From contig NZ_SLVF01000004.1 in assembly GCF_004345365.1 (NCBI RefSeq), positions 62,001 through 126,000 on the forward strand: a DNA stretch of 64,000 nucleotides, given 5' to 3'. The notes beneath the pieces were generated by a model. That model worked only from the letters and a program-made list of their open reading frames with translations. It was not told where the DNA came from and did no database searches. The translations under genes and the position numbers were made by a program. This document shows positions 25,369 to 33,465 of the stretch, piece after piece; position 1 is the first letter of the stretch, and each line of letters begins with the position of its first letter. This DNA is from Kribbella sp. VKM Ac-2568 (GTDB lineage: Bacteria > Actinomycetota > Actinomycetes > Propionibacteriales > Kribbellaceae).

Positions 25369-27174
25369 ATGGCCGCTACCCCTGCACCCAACCTTGTCAA
25401 TCTGGAAGCCGTTTCCAAGGGCTTCGGAACCCGGACCCTGCTCGACGGGGTGAGTCTCGGCGTCGGCCGGGGTGAGCGCATCGGCGTGGTGGGGCGGAAC
25501 GGCGACGGCAAGTCGACGCTGCTGCGGTTGCTCGCGCGGCGAGAGACGGCGGATGCCGGGCGGATCACGCACAACCGGGATCTGCGGCTGGGGTACCTCG
25601 GGCAGAGCGACGACCTGGAGCCGACGCAGACCGTCGCGCACGCCGTACTGGGTGGTGCCGAGACCTACACCTGGGCCGCCGACCCGCGGGCGCGGTCCGT
25701 CATGGAGCACCTGCTCGGCGGCGTCGCCCACGAAGCACAGGTCGGCACGCTGAGCGGTGGTGAGCGGCGCCGGGTGTCCCTGGCGAAGCTGCTGCTCACC
25801 GACGTCGACCTGCTGATCCTCGACGAGCCCACCAACCACCTCGACATCGAGGCGGTGAACTGGCTCGCCGATCACGTGGTGGATCGTGCCGGCGCGCTGA
25901 TCGTGGTGACCCACGACCGCTGGTTCCTCGACGCCGTCTGTACCAACACCTGGGAGGTCCAGGGCGGCAAGGTCAGCTCGTACGAGGGTGGTTACGCCGC
26001 CTACGTGCTGGCGAAGGCGGAGCGGTCGCGCAACGAGCAGGTCGTCGAGGGCAAGCGGCAGAACCTGATGAAGAAGGAGCTCGCCTGGCTCCGCCGCGGC
26101 GCCCCGGCCCGGACGTCGAAGCCGAAGTTCCGGATCGAGGCGGCGAACGCCCTGATCGAGGACGAGCCCGCCCCGCGCGACAAGCTCGCCCTCGCGCAAC
26201 TGGCGACCTCGCGGCTCGGCAAGGACGTATTCGACGCCGAGGACGTCAGCCTGTCGTTCGGCAACCGGGTGATGCTGAACCACGTCACCTTCCGCCTCGG
26301 CCCGGCCGACCGGATCGGTCTGCTCGGCCCGAACGGCGCCGGCAAGACCACCTTCCTCAACGTTCTCACCGGACTGCTGCCGCCGGACTCCGGCAAGGTC
26401 AAGCAGGGCAAGACGGTCCGCATCGCGAACCTCTCCCAGACGCTGGAGGACCTCGACGGCTCGGTCACCGTGCTCGCACACATCAGCGACATCCGCCGTA
26501 CTGCGGCCCTGGCCGGCCGTGGCGGGGAGATGACCTCGTCGCAGCTGCTCGAGCGGTTCGGGTTCACCGGCGACAAGCTGACCACCCGGATCAGTGACCT
26601 GTCCGGTGGCGAGCGTCGCCGGCTGCAGCTGCTGCGGATCCTGCTCGACGAGCCGAACGTGCTGATCCTCGACGAGCCGACCAACGACCTGGACGTCGAG
26701 ACGCTCACCGTGCTCGAGGACTTCCTCGACGGCTGGCCGGGTGTCGTCGTGGTCGTCACCCACGACCGGTACTTCCTGGAGCGGGTCAGCGACATGGTCT
26801 ACGCGATCATGGGCGACGGCAACGTCCGGCACCTCCCTCGCGGCGTCGACCAGTACCTGCAAGAACTCGAATCCGGTACTGCGCCGCGCCGCGTCGCCGC
26901 CACGCCGGTGGTCGAGGCGACGACCGAGGCAGCTGCGGAACCTGAGCCGGTCGTCGACGCGGCCGCGGCCCGGGCGGCGAAGAAGGACCTGAACCGGATC
27001 GAGCGGCAGCTCAGCAAGCTCACCGAGTCCGAGGCCAGGCTGCACGACCAACTGGCGGCGAACGCGAGCAACTACGAGCGGCTGGCCGAGCTCGACACGG
27101 AGCTGCGCAAGCTCGCGGAAGAACGGGCCGAGCTGGAAACCGCGTGGTTCGAAGCGGCCGAGCGCGCGGAATAG
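25369..27174 (+). CDS. ABC-F family ATPase (Uup/EttA type)
   Basis: A soluble tandem ABC ATPase of 601 residues without membrane segments, of the class that acts on the ribosome. First Walker A GRNGDGKST and signature LSGGERRRVSLAKLLL with LILDEPTNHLD; a linker with RRGAPARTSKPKFRI; second Walker A GPNGAGKTT and LSGGERRRLQLLRILL with LILDEPTNDLD. The C-terminal 65 residues (KKDLNRIERQLSKLTESEA onward) form a coiled coil as in Uup. A TAGGCT -10 lies nine bases before ATG 25369, so the leader is very short. I recall an ABC-F gene after ispE in other actinobacteria, so this is probably core and the 15.8-25.3 kb stretch an insert. Confidence 0.92.
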   Translation: MAATPAPNLVNLEAVSKGFGTRTLLDGVSLGVGRGERIGVVGRNGDGKSTLLRLLARRETADAGRITHNRDLRLGYLGQSDDLEPTQTVAHAVLGGAETYTWAADPRARSVMEHLLGGVAHEAQVGTLSGGERRRVSLAKLLLTDVDLLILDEPTNHLDIEAVNWLADHVVDRAGALIVVTHDRWFLDAVCTNTWEVQGGKVSSYEGGYAAYVLAKAERSRNEQVVEGKRQNLMKKELAWLRRGAPARTSKPKFRIEAANALIEDEPAPRDKLALAQLATSRLGKDVFDAEDVSLSFGNRVMLNHVTFRLGPADRIGLLGPNGAGKTTFLNVLTGLLPPDSGKVKQGKTVRIANLSQTLEDLDGSVTVLAHISDIRRTAALAGRGGEMTSSQLLERFGFTGDKLTTRISDLSGGERRRLQLLRILLDEPNVLILDEPTNDLDVETLTVLEDFLDGWPGVVVVVTHDRYFLERVSDMVYAIMGDGNVRHLPRGVDQYLQELESGTAPRRVAATPVVEATTEAAAEPEPVVDAAAARAAKKDLNRIERQLSKLTESEARLHDQLAANASNYERLAELDTELRKLAEERAELETAWFEAAERAE

Positions 27175-27581
27175 CAGTGTAATTCGCAGAATGTATACAT
27201 GATCAAATCCCGCTGGAACTGAGTCGCGGCACACCCTCCGATCCCCTGTGATTGGGAGGGTATGCCACGACTACCGGGTGAGCGGGCCCCGTTGTGTCGC
27301 TGTTGTCCGGGCCCCGAGCCCCGGACACCACCGACCTTCCTCGGCGGACCACCTCTTGCCGCCGAAGTTCACCGGATGAGAACATTCTGTAGCTGATCAA
27401 GCACCGATGGTGAGGACACTAGTCCGGCCGTCACTCAGTGTCGATAGTCGTCCGCTACAGCAATCTCTCGATCTCGTTGCAACCTGCAACGATCGTCGGG
27501 GGCATTAAGTGACGCGCCGTCTTTTCGGATTATTCCGCCACAATTCGGGCGGATTTCTTCACGCCCCGCCGGAATGCCCGA
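27175..27581. other. 407-bp convergent gap with hairpins, no gene
   Basis: The region between the converging ABC-F and MarR genes is less GC-rich than its surroundings. ACCCTCC (27233-27239) pairs with GGAGGGT (27255-27261). GTCCGGG and CCCGGAC form a second hairpin in line 27301-27330. GTTGCA-ACC-TGCAAC at 27476-27490 extends on both sides with a two-base bulge. The first two are reasonable terminators. The length of the gap leaves room for a small RNA, but I see no promoter good enough to claim one. Confidence 0.4.
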
Positions 27582-28079
27582 TCACTGCTTTTCGAGATCG
27601 AACGGACCGACCAGTTCGCGCAGTACCCGGGCGATCTTCGCCTGGTCGCGTTCGCTGATCGAGCCGAGCAGCCGCCGCTCGTGCGCGAGCAGATCGGCCA
27701 TCGCTGCGTCGACCGAGTCGCGGCCTGCGTCGGTGAGTTGCACCAGGACGCCGCGGCGGTCCGCCGGGTCCGGGAGTCGCTCGACCAGGCCGCGGGCGGC
27801 CAGTCGGTCCACCCGGTTCGTCATCGTCCCGGATGTCACCAGGGTCTCCTTGAGCAACCGCCCGGGGGAGAGTTGGTACGGCTTGCCGGCCCGGCGCAGC
27901 GCGGCGAGCACGTCGAACTCCCAGGACTCCAGTCCGTGGGTCTCGAACGCCTGGCTGCGGGCGCGGTCCAGGTGCCGGGCCAGCCGGCTGACCCGGGAGA
28001 GCACCTCCATCGGCGCCACGTCGAGGTCAGGCCGTTCCCGGCGCCAGGCCTCGATCAGGCGGTCGACCTCGTCTCTCAT
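27582..28079 (-). CDS. MarR-family regulator, TamR-like
   Basis: A 165-residue winged-helix protein: dimerisation helices at both ends, a recognition region LLKETLVTSGTMTNRVDRLAARG and wing VERLPDPADRRGVLVQLTDAG, all typical of MarR. The N-terminal extension DEVDRLIEAWRRERPDLDV occurs in the urate/aconitate-responsive HucR/TamR subgroup. It is divergent from a trans-aconitate methyltransferase gene, the same pairing as tamR-tam in Streptomyces coelicolor, and two near-identical inverted repeats lie between them. It probably represses both genes and is released by citrate, aconitate or a related ligand. The ligand is inferred from the family. Confidence 0.88.
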   Translation of the reverse strand: MRDEVDRLIEAWRRERPDLDVAPMEVLSRVSRLARHLDRARSQAFETHGLESWEFDVLAALRRAGKPYQLSPGRLLKETLVTSGTMTNRVDRLAARGLVERLPDPADRRGVLVQLTDAGRDSVDAAMADLLAHERRLLGSISERDQAKIARVLRELVGPFDLEKQ

Positions 28080-28103
28080 GCTTCGAGACTATGCCATCAA
28101 GAC

Positions 28104-28151
28104 TCTTGACATCAAGACAACTCGCGAGCGTAAAGTATCTCGACATCAAGA
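28104..28151. promoter_or_regulatory. Two MarR/TamR operators between tamR-like and tam genes
   Basis: TCTTGA-CA-TCAAGA at 28104-28117 is a perfect inverted repeat, and TCTCGA-CA-TCAAGA at 28138-28151 differs by one base. A CATCAAGA half-site also occurs near 28095. The first site includes TTGACA (28106-28111), a good plus-strand -35, with TAAAGT at 28131 as the -10 after 19 bases. A bound repressor would cover the tam promoter. Confidence 0.7.
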
Positions 28152-28174
28152 GATCACGAGAGAAGGGCGTCCCG

Positions 28175-29017
28175 ATGCGGACCTCACCGGTCTGGAACCC
28201 CCAGCAGTACGGCAAATACGCCGACGAACGAGGCCGCCCGTTCGCGGACCTGGTCGCACGAGTCCAGCTCGGCAACGCGGGGGAAGCTGCCCTGGGTCAG
28301 ATGTCCGGTGGAGCCAGCGGCGGGAGAGGTGCGGCGCTGGTGGTCTTCGACCTCGGCTGTGGCCCCGGAAACCTCACCGCCACCCTGCTGGATCGATGGC
28401 CTGCTGCGGTTGTGCACGGCGTCGACAGCTCGGCCGAGATGATCGAGGCCGCCCAGCCGCTGGCCTCGGACCGGCTGACCTTCGAGGTCGGCGATCTGCG
28501 CGAGTGGACCGCGCCGCCGGAGTCGATCGACGTGATCGTCACCAACGCCACCCTGCAATGGATCCCCGAGCAGCTCGACCTGCTGCCCGGCTTCGTCCGC
28601 GCGCTCAAGCCCGGTGGTTGGCTCGCGATCCAGATCCCCGGCAACGGCAACGCCCCGTCGCACGCGATCCTGCGCGAACTCGCCGGCACCGACCCGTACG
28701 CCCAGTACGCGGCCGGGTCGTCGTTGCGAGCGGACGTGCCCGGCCCGGCGGAGTACGTGGCCGCGCTCAGCGCTGAGGGGTGCTCGGTCGACGCGTGGGA
28801 GACGACGTACAGCCACATCCTGCAGGGAGACAACGCAGTACTCGAGTGGGTGAAGGGGACGGGCGCCCGGCCGGTTCTCCAGTCCCTGCCGGACGACCTG
28901 CGCGCACGGTTCGAGACGGAGTACGGCGCTCGGCTGGCGGAGGCATATCCACAACGGTCGTTCGGCACGGTGCTCCCGTTCCGCAGGATCTTCGCTGTTG
29001 CCCGGAAGGAGAGCTGA
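28175..29017 (+). CDS. tam: Trans-aconitate 2-methyltransferase
   Basis: It methylates trans-aconitate, a spontaneous by-product of cis-aconitate that inhibits aconitase, with SAM. The 280-residue protein begins SPVWNPQQYGKYADERGRPF, the Tam-type N-terminus, with SAM motif VVFDLGCGPGNLTATLL, HGVDSSAEMIEAA and the post-motif NATLQWIPEQ. An 18-residue Gly-rich loop precedes motif I and is longer than usual. ATG 28175 has GAAGGG eight bases upstream. Its TGA overlaps the ATG of the following VOC gene, so both are co-translated under the MarR-type operators. Confidence 0.9.
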   Translation: MRTSPVWNPQQYGKYADERGRPFADLVARVQLGNAGEAALGQMSGGASGGRGAALVVFDLGCGPGNLTATLLDRWPAAVVHGVDSSAEMIEAAQPLASDRLTFEVGDLREWTAPPESIDVIVTNATLQWIPEQLDLLPGFVRALKPGGWLAIQIPGNGNAPSHAILRELAGTDPYAQYAAGSSLRADVPGPAEYVAALSAEGCSVDAWETTYSHILQGDNAVLEWVKGTGARPVLQSLPDDLRARFETEYGARLAEAYPQRSFGTVLPFRRIFAVARKES

Positions 29018-29364
29018 TGCGACTCGACCACGTGCAGGTGTCCTGTCCGGCCGGTGGTGAGGAGGTGGCTCGCGCCTTCTACCGCGACGCGCTCGGGATG
29101 ACCGAGCTGGAGAAGCCGCCGCTGCTGGCGGCTCGCGGCGGCTGCTGGTTCAAGGCGGGGACGGCTGAGGTGCACGTCGGCGTGGAGGCGGACTTCCGCC
29201 CGGCGTTGAAGGCACACCCCGCGCTGGCCGTCGACGACCTCGACGCGCTGGCGAAGAGCCTGGCCGAGCTGGGCTACCCGGTGAAGTGGGACAACGAGAC
29301 GATTCCGGGCCGCCGGCGGTTCCACACCGCCGACGGCCACGGGAATCGGATCGAGATCGTCTAG
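29017..29364 (+). CDS. VOC (glyoxalase) family protein
   Basis: A 115-residue single-domain VOC protein: MRLDHVQVSCPAGGEEVARA at the start, GCWFKAGTAEVHVGVE in the middle, and RRRFHTADGHGNRIEIV at the end with the usual Glu metal ligand position. Its ATG overlaps the stop of tam (TGATG), with GGAGAG as ribosome binding site inside tam, so it is translated together with it. The role is unknown. Control by the tamR-like repressor is implied by the operon. Confidence 0.85.
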   Translation: MRLDHVQVSCPAGGEEVARAFYRDALGMTELEKPPLLAARGGCWFKAGTAEVHVGVEADFRPALKAHPALAVDDLDALAKSLAELGYPVKWDNETIPGRRRFHTADGHGNRIEIV

Positions 29365-29367
29365 CTA

Positions 29368-31830
29368 CTACTCGGTGGCGAGTGCCCCGGCCGGTGCGAC
29401 CTTGGCGGCGCGCCGGGCGGGGAGGACCGAGGCGAGCAGACCGGCCACGGCCGCGACCAGCGCGATCGTCAGCAGCAGCCGGCCCGGTACGGCGTACTGG
29501 ATGCCGCCGTCGCCGACCTGGGCACCCATCAGCGCGGCCGTTCCGGTCCAGCCGTAGATCAGGCCGAGCACGATGCCCAGGCCTGCCGCGACGAGTGCCA
29601 TCAGCAACGACTCGACCGCGAGCATGCCCCGCAGTTGCCGTCGCGTCAGGCCCATCGCCCGGAGCAGGGCGTTCTCGCGGGTCCGTTCCAGTACCGACAG
29701 GCTGAGCGTGTTGCCGACGCCGACCAGCGCGATCAGCACCGAGACCCCGAGCAGTCCGACCGCGACGAGCAGCAGCACGTCGAACACCTTGGTGTAGAAG
29801 CTCCGCTCGGCCAGACCGCCGGAGATGCTCAGGCTCTTCACCGTCGGGAGCGACTGCTTGAGCTCGTCGATCACCTTGGGGCCGTCGGCCTTCGGGTCGG
29901 AGGCGAGCCAGTAACCCTTCACCTCCGCGTTCGGTGCGAGCTTCTGCAGGTCGGTCTGGGTGACGGTGATCGGCTCCAGTCCCTTGGCCTGGAGGACCCT
30001 GAGGGTGAGCTTCTCCTTGCCCGAGACGATGGTGACGGTCGAGCCGTCCTGCACCTCGAGCATGGACATCGTGTTGCGGTCGAGCAGCGCCGTACCGGGC
30101 TGCAACTGGTTGACCAGCGTCAGGCTGTGGATCACCGAACCCGCGGTCGCCTGGTCGATCCCGGCGATCTCCAGCGTCTCGGCGCCGGACTTGACCGTCG
30201 CGGTCCTGACCGGCACCACCTGGGTGATGCCCTTGATGTCCGCGAGCTGCCTGGCCGCGGTGGCCGGCATCTTCTCGTCGTACACCTTGAGCGTGACGTC
30301 GACCGGGTACTCCTTGTCCATCGTGACGTCGAACGTCTTGCGGACCGAGGCGATCCCGACGCAGGTGAGGCTGATCAGCGTGACGCCGATCAGCAGCGCC
30401 GACGTGGTCGCGGCGGTCCGCCGCGGGTTCCGGACGGCGTTGGCGACAGCGATCCGCGCGGGCACCCCACCGCTCCGCGCGGGCAACGCGCCCAGCAACC
30501 TGACCAGAGCGGGCACCAGCAGCGAGCCGATGGCGAGGACTCCGAGGAAGGAGCTCAGGCCGCCGGCCACCCCGGCGATCACCTGGTTCGACTGCGCTCC
30601 GAGGGCCAGCAGCGCACCGCCGCCGGCCAGCAGGAGGAAGCCGAAGACCAAGCGCACGACGCCGGCCCTGGACTTGGCGACCGGGGCCGCCTCAGGTCGG
30701 AGCGCGGCCAGCGGAGCGACCCGGGTCGCCCGTCGCGCCGGTACGACGGCCGCCGCGATCGTCGCGATCGTGCCGATCAGCAGCGGGACGAAGACCGACG
30801 CCAGGTCGAGGTGCAAGTCGATCGGCGGCAGGCCCCAGTCGAAGGTCCGGGCCAGCGTCAGCGCGATCGCGGACAGCGCGACGCCGAGGACCACACCGAT
30901 GCCGGAGGCGACCAGACCGACGACGCTCGCCTCGGCCAGTACCGAGGAGAACACCTGCCGGCGGGACGCGCCGACGCATCGCAGCAGCGCCATCTCGCGG
31001 GTCCGCTGGGTGATCACGATGGTGAAGGTGTTGGCGATCACCAGGCAGGCGACGAACAGGGCGATCACGGCGAACATGCCGAACACACCGCCGAGCACGT
31101 CGATGCCATGAGTGAGGCTCTGCACCTCGCGCTCGAGCCAGGCGTCGCCGGTGTAGATCTTCAGGCCTTTGTTCACGACCCCGCCGATCGCAGCGGTCAG
31201 GGCCGCCTGGCTCACACCAGGAGCGGCCGCGGCCTTGATGTAGTTGATGTCGCCCTGCGGCTCGAAGGTGTGCACGGTCTCGGCCGTCGCGACCGCGTTC
31301 GCCCCACCGACCGAGGAGCTGTCGTCGAGCAGACCGACCACTGTCACAGTCCAGTGCTTGTCGTCGTACGAGGTGACCGTCAACTGCTGGCCGAGGACGA
31401 CCTTGTACTTGTCGGCCAGCCCTGCCGGCAGCGCGAGCTCGTTCTTTGCCTCCGGCAACCGCCCGGAGATGGTGGTCGGGCCGGCGATCCGGGAGGTGTC
31501 GTACCGGGCGTCGATGCCGAGCGAGTTCGCCCGCACCTGGCCGGCCCACGCGACCTGCAGGTAGGCGGTGGTGTCAGCGATGACGGAGGCGGCCTGCGGC
31601 AGCTTCTTGACCGCGGCCAGGTCGGCCGGCGAGATCGAGGCCTGTTCTGATGCGATCACCGCGTCGACCCCGGCGTTCTGCTTGCCGATGGTCTCGTCGA
31701 TGCCGTGCGTGGCCGAGGCGTGCACGGTCATCGCCAGGGTGCCGAACCCGACACCCAGCACGATCGCCAGGCAGGCGGCGACCAGGCGGCCGAGGTGGGC
31801 GCGCAGGGAGGAGAGGATCGAGTGTCGCAC
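29368..31830 (-). CDS. FtsX-like ABC exporter permease
   Basis: An 820-residue membrane subunit with two FtsX/MacB-type halves. The N-terminus holds one membrane segment (HLGRLVAACLAIVLGVGFGT) followed by a long extracytoplasmic domain. Then come three segments with RTREMALLRCVGASRRQVF, a middle pair, a second outer domain and three final segments with RTRENALLRAMGLTRRQL. The two MALLR/NALLR cytoplasmic loops contact the ATPase. Such pairs export lipids or peptides or sense cell-wall antibiotics. The GTG start lies two bases after the ATPase stop. It is downstream of a two-component system, on the same strand. Confidence 0.92.
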   Translation of the reverse strand: MRHSILSSLRAHLGRLVAACLAIVLGVGFGTLAMTVHASATHGIDETIGKQNAGVDAVIASEQASISPADLAAVKKLPQAASVIADTTAYLQVAWAGQVRANSLGIDARYDTSRIAGPTTISGRLPEAKNELALPAGLADKYKVVLGQQLTVTSYDDKHWTVTVVGLLDDSSSVGGANAVATAETVHTFEPQGDINYIKAAAAPGVSQAALTAAIGGVVNKGLKIYTGDAWLEREVQSLTHGIDVLGGVFGMFAVIALFVACLVIANTFTIVITQRTREMALLRCVGASRRQVFSSVLAEASVVGLVASGIGVVLGVALSAIALTLARTFDWGLPPIDLHLDLASVFVPLLIGTIATIAAAVVPARRATRVAPLAALRPEAAPVAKSRAGVVRLVFGFLLLAGGGALLALGAQSNQVIAGVAGGLSSFLGVLAIGSLLVPALVRLLGALPARSGGVPARIAVANAVRNPRRTAATTSALLIGVTLISLTCVGIASVRKTFDVTMDKEYPVDVTLKVYDEKMPATAARQLADIKGITQVVPVRTATVKSGAETLEIAGIDQATAGSVIHSLTLVNQLQPGTALLDRNTMSMLEVQDGSTVTIVSGKEKLTLRVLQAKGLEPITVTQTDLQKLAPNAEVKGYWLASDPKADGPKVIDELKQSLPTVKSLSISGGLAERSFYTKVFDVLLLVAVGLLGVSVLIALVGVGNTLSLSVLERTRENALLRAMGLTRRQLRGMLAVESLLMALVAAGLGIVLGLIYGWTGTAALMGAQVGDGGIQYAVPGRLLLTIALVAAVAGLLASVLPARRAAKVAPAGALATE

Positions 31831-31832
31831 GG

Positions 31833-32627
31833 TCAGGCCCCCAGCTGCCGCAGCGCGCCGAGCACGGTCTCCGGCGTCGGGTCCAGCAGCTCACCCGCGA
31901 GCTTGCCGTCGGCAAGCATCACCACACGGTCGGCGTACGACGCCGCCAGCGGGTCGTGGGTGACCATCACCACGGTCTGGCCGAACTCCCGGACCGAGCG
32001 GCGCAGGAAGCCGAGCACCTCGGCGCCGGACCGCGAGTCCAGGTTGCCCGTCGGCTCGTCGGCGAACACCACCTCGGGGCGGCCGACCAACGCACGGGCC
32101 ACAGCGACCCGCTGCTGCTGACCGCCCGACAGCTCCGACGGTCGGTGGGTCAGCCGGTCCTGCAGGCCGAGTACGTCGATCAGCGTAGCCATCCACTGCT
32201 GGTCGGGCTTGCGGCCGCCGAGTTCCAGCGGCAGCAGGATGTTGTCCTTCGCCGACAGCATCGGCAGCAGGTTGAACGACTGGAAGACGAAGCCGATCCG
32301 GTCCCGCCGGATCCTGGTCAGCTCCGCGTCCGGCAACTGGGTCAGCTCGGTCTCACCGAGCAGCACCTGACCGGAGGTCGGCGTGTCCAGCCCGGCCAGA
32401 CAGTGCATCAGGGTCGACTTGCCGGACCCGGACGGGCCCATGATCGCGGTGAACCGGCCGACGCCGAAGTCGACCGACACCCCGTCGAGCGCCGCCACCG
32501 CGGTATCGCCCTGGCCGTAGACCTTGCGCAGCTCGTGGGCGCGGATCGCCGTCCGCAGGGTGCCGTCCTGCGGCAGACGGCCGAGCGGCAGGTCGTCGAC
32601 AGGCAGGTCGCCGGTCTGGATCGTCAT
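31833..32627 (-). CDS. ABC exporter ATPase (MacB/LolD type)
   Basis: A 264-residue ATPase partner of the FtsX-like permease: Walker A MGPSGSGKSTLMHC, Q-loop VFQSFNLLPMLS, signature LSGGQQQRVAVARAL, Walker B VVFADEPTGNLDSRSGAEV and the switch VMVTHDPLAASYADR. The N-terminal 35 residues before the core are a linker. ATG 32627 has GAGGAGA at good spacing. An inverted repeat GTACGACC-TG-GGTCGTAC lies about 100 bp upstream, beyond the response regulator gene, and is probably the operator for this exporter unit. Confidence 0.95.
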   Translation of the reverse strand: MTIQTGDLPVDDLPLGRLPQDGTLRTAIRAHELRKVYGQGDTAVAALDGVSVDFGVGRFTAIMGPSGSGKSTLMHCLAGLDTPTSGQVLLGETELTQLPDAELTRIRRDRIGFVFQSFNLLPMLSAKDNILLPLELGGRKPDQQWMATLIDVLGLQDRLTHRPSELSGGQQQRVAVARALVGRPEVVFADEPTGNLDSRSGAEVLGFLRRSVREFGQTVVMVTHDPLAASYADRVVMLADGKLAGELLDPTPETVLGALRQLGA

Positions 32628-32727
32628 CGTTCTCCTCGAAGTGCTCGGGGGCGAGACGTTCTCACCCACACTCCGAAAGTTAGTGACGAGCCACCCCGAA
32701 AGAGTCGGACCACAGAATGGACTCGGC

Positions 32728-32745
32728 GTACGACCTGGGTCGTAC
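32728..32745 (-). promoter_or_regulatory. Operator before the ABC exporter
   Basis: GTACGACC and GGTCGTAC are perfect 8-bp arms around TG. The site lies between the response regulator stop (32761) and the exporter ATPase start (32627). A NarL-type regulator binding as a dimer to such a site would let the two-component system control the exporter. That link is inference from position. Confidence 0.5.
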
Positions 32746-32760
32746 TAGCTCGCTGACCGC

Positions 32761-33465
32761 TCAGCTGTGTGGCTTGACGATGCCGGTCTCGTAGCCGAGG
32801 ACTACCAGGGCGACGCGGTCGCGGAGCCCGGTCTTGGCCAGGATCCGGCCGATGTGCGTCTTTACTGTTGCCTCGGACAACGTGAAGAGCTGGGCGATCT
32901 CGGTGTTCGACAGGCCGCGGGCCACCTCGACGAGCACCTCGCGCTCGCGGGCGGTCAGGGCGGCCAGGTCGGGCCGCTCGCGCTCGTCGTCCGGCAGCGC
33001 TCCGGCGAAGTGCTCGAGCAGCCGGCGCGTAGTACTGGGGGAGACGACGGCGTCGCCCGAGCGCACCTGCCGGATCGCCGACAACAGGTCGGCCGGCGGG
33101 GTGTTCTTCAGCAGGAACCCGGCCGCCCCGGCCTTGATCGCGGCGAACGCGTACTCGTCGAGGTCGAACGTGGTGAGCACGATCACTCTGGGGGCCTGGG
33201 GCAACGACTGGAGCTGCCGGGTCGCCTCGACGCCGTCCAGCCGGGGCATCCGGACGTCCATCAGCACCACGTCGCTCGCGGTCACCCGGAGCTTCTCCAG
33301 CGCCTCGCCGCCGTCACCGGCCTGACCGACCACCCGCATGTCGGGCTGGGAGTCCACCAGCATGGTGAATCCGGCCCGGACCAGCTCCTGGTCGTCCACC
33401 AGGAACACGCGGATCACGTCGTCGGTCTTGGCGTCGGACGGGGCATCGGGGATGGCGCCGGTCAC
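32761..33465 (-). CDS. NarL/LuxR-type response regulator
   Basis: A 234-residue regulator: receiver domain with VFLVDDQELVRAGF (acidic pocket), phospho-acceptor Asp in VVLMDVRMPRLDG, Thr/Lys switch positions in IVLTTFD and FLLKNTPP, then an HTH of the GerE type (LTAREREVLVEVARGLSNTE and SEATVKTHIGRILAKTG). GTG 33465 overlaps the kinase TGA (GTGA) with GGAGGAGA upstream, so both proteins are made together. It probably controls the FtsX-like exporter genes just downstream. Confidence 0.93.
   Translation of the reverse strand: MTGAIPDAPSDAKTDDVIRVFLVDDQELVRAGFTMLVDSQPDMRVVGQAGDGGEALEKLRVTASDVVLMDVRMPRLDGVEATRQLQSLPQAPRVIVLTTFDLDEYAFAAIKAGAAGFLLKNTPPADLLSAIRQVRSGDAVVSPSTTRRLLEHFAGALPDDERERPDLAALTAREREVLVEVARGLSNTEIAQLFTLSEATVKTHIGRILAKTGLRDRVALVVLGYETGIVKPHS

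Noticed and set aside
29635..31650. A 671-codon plus-strand frame opposite the FtsX-like permease
   Set aside because: It has a composition typical of antisense frames and no recognisable motifs. The permease on the other strand has clear membrane segments and family loops.
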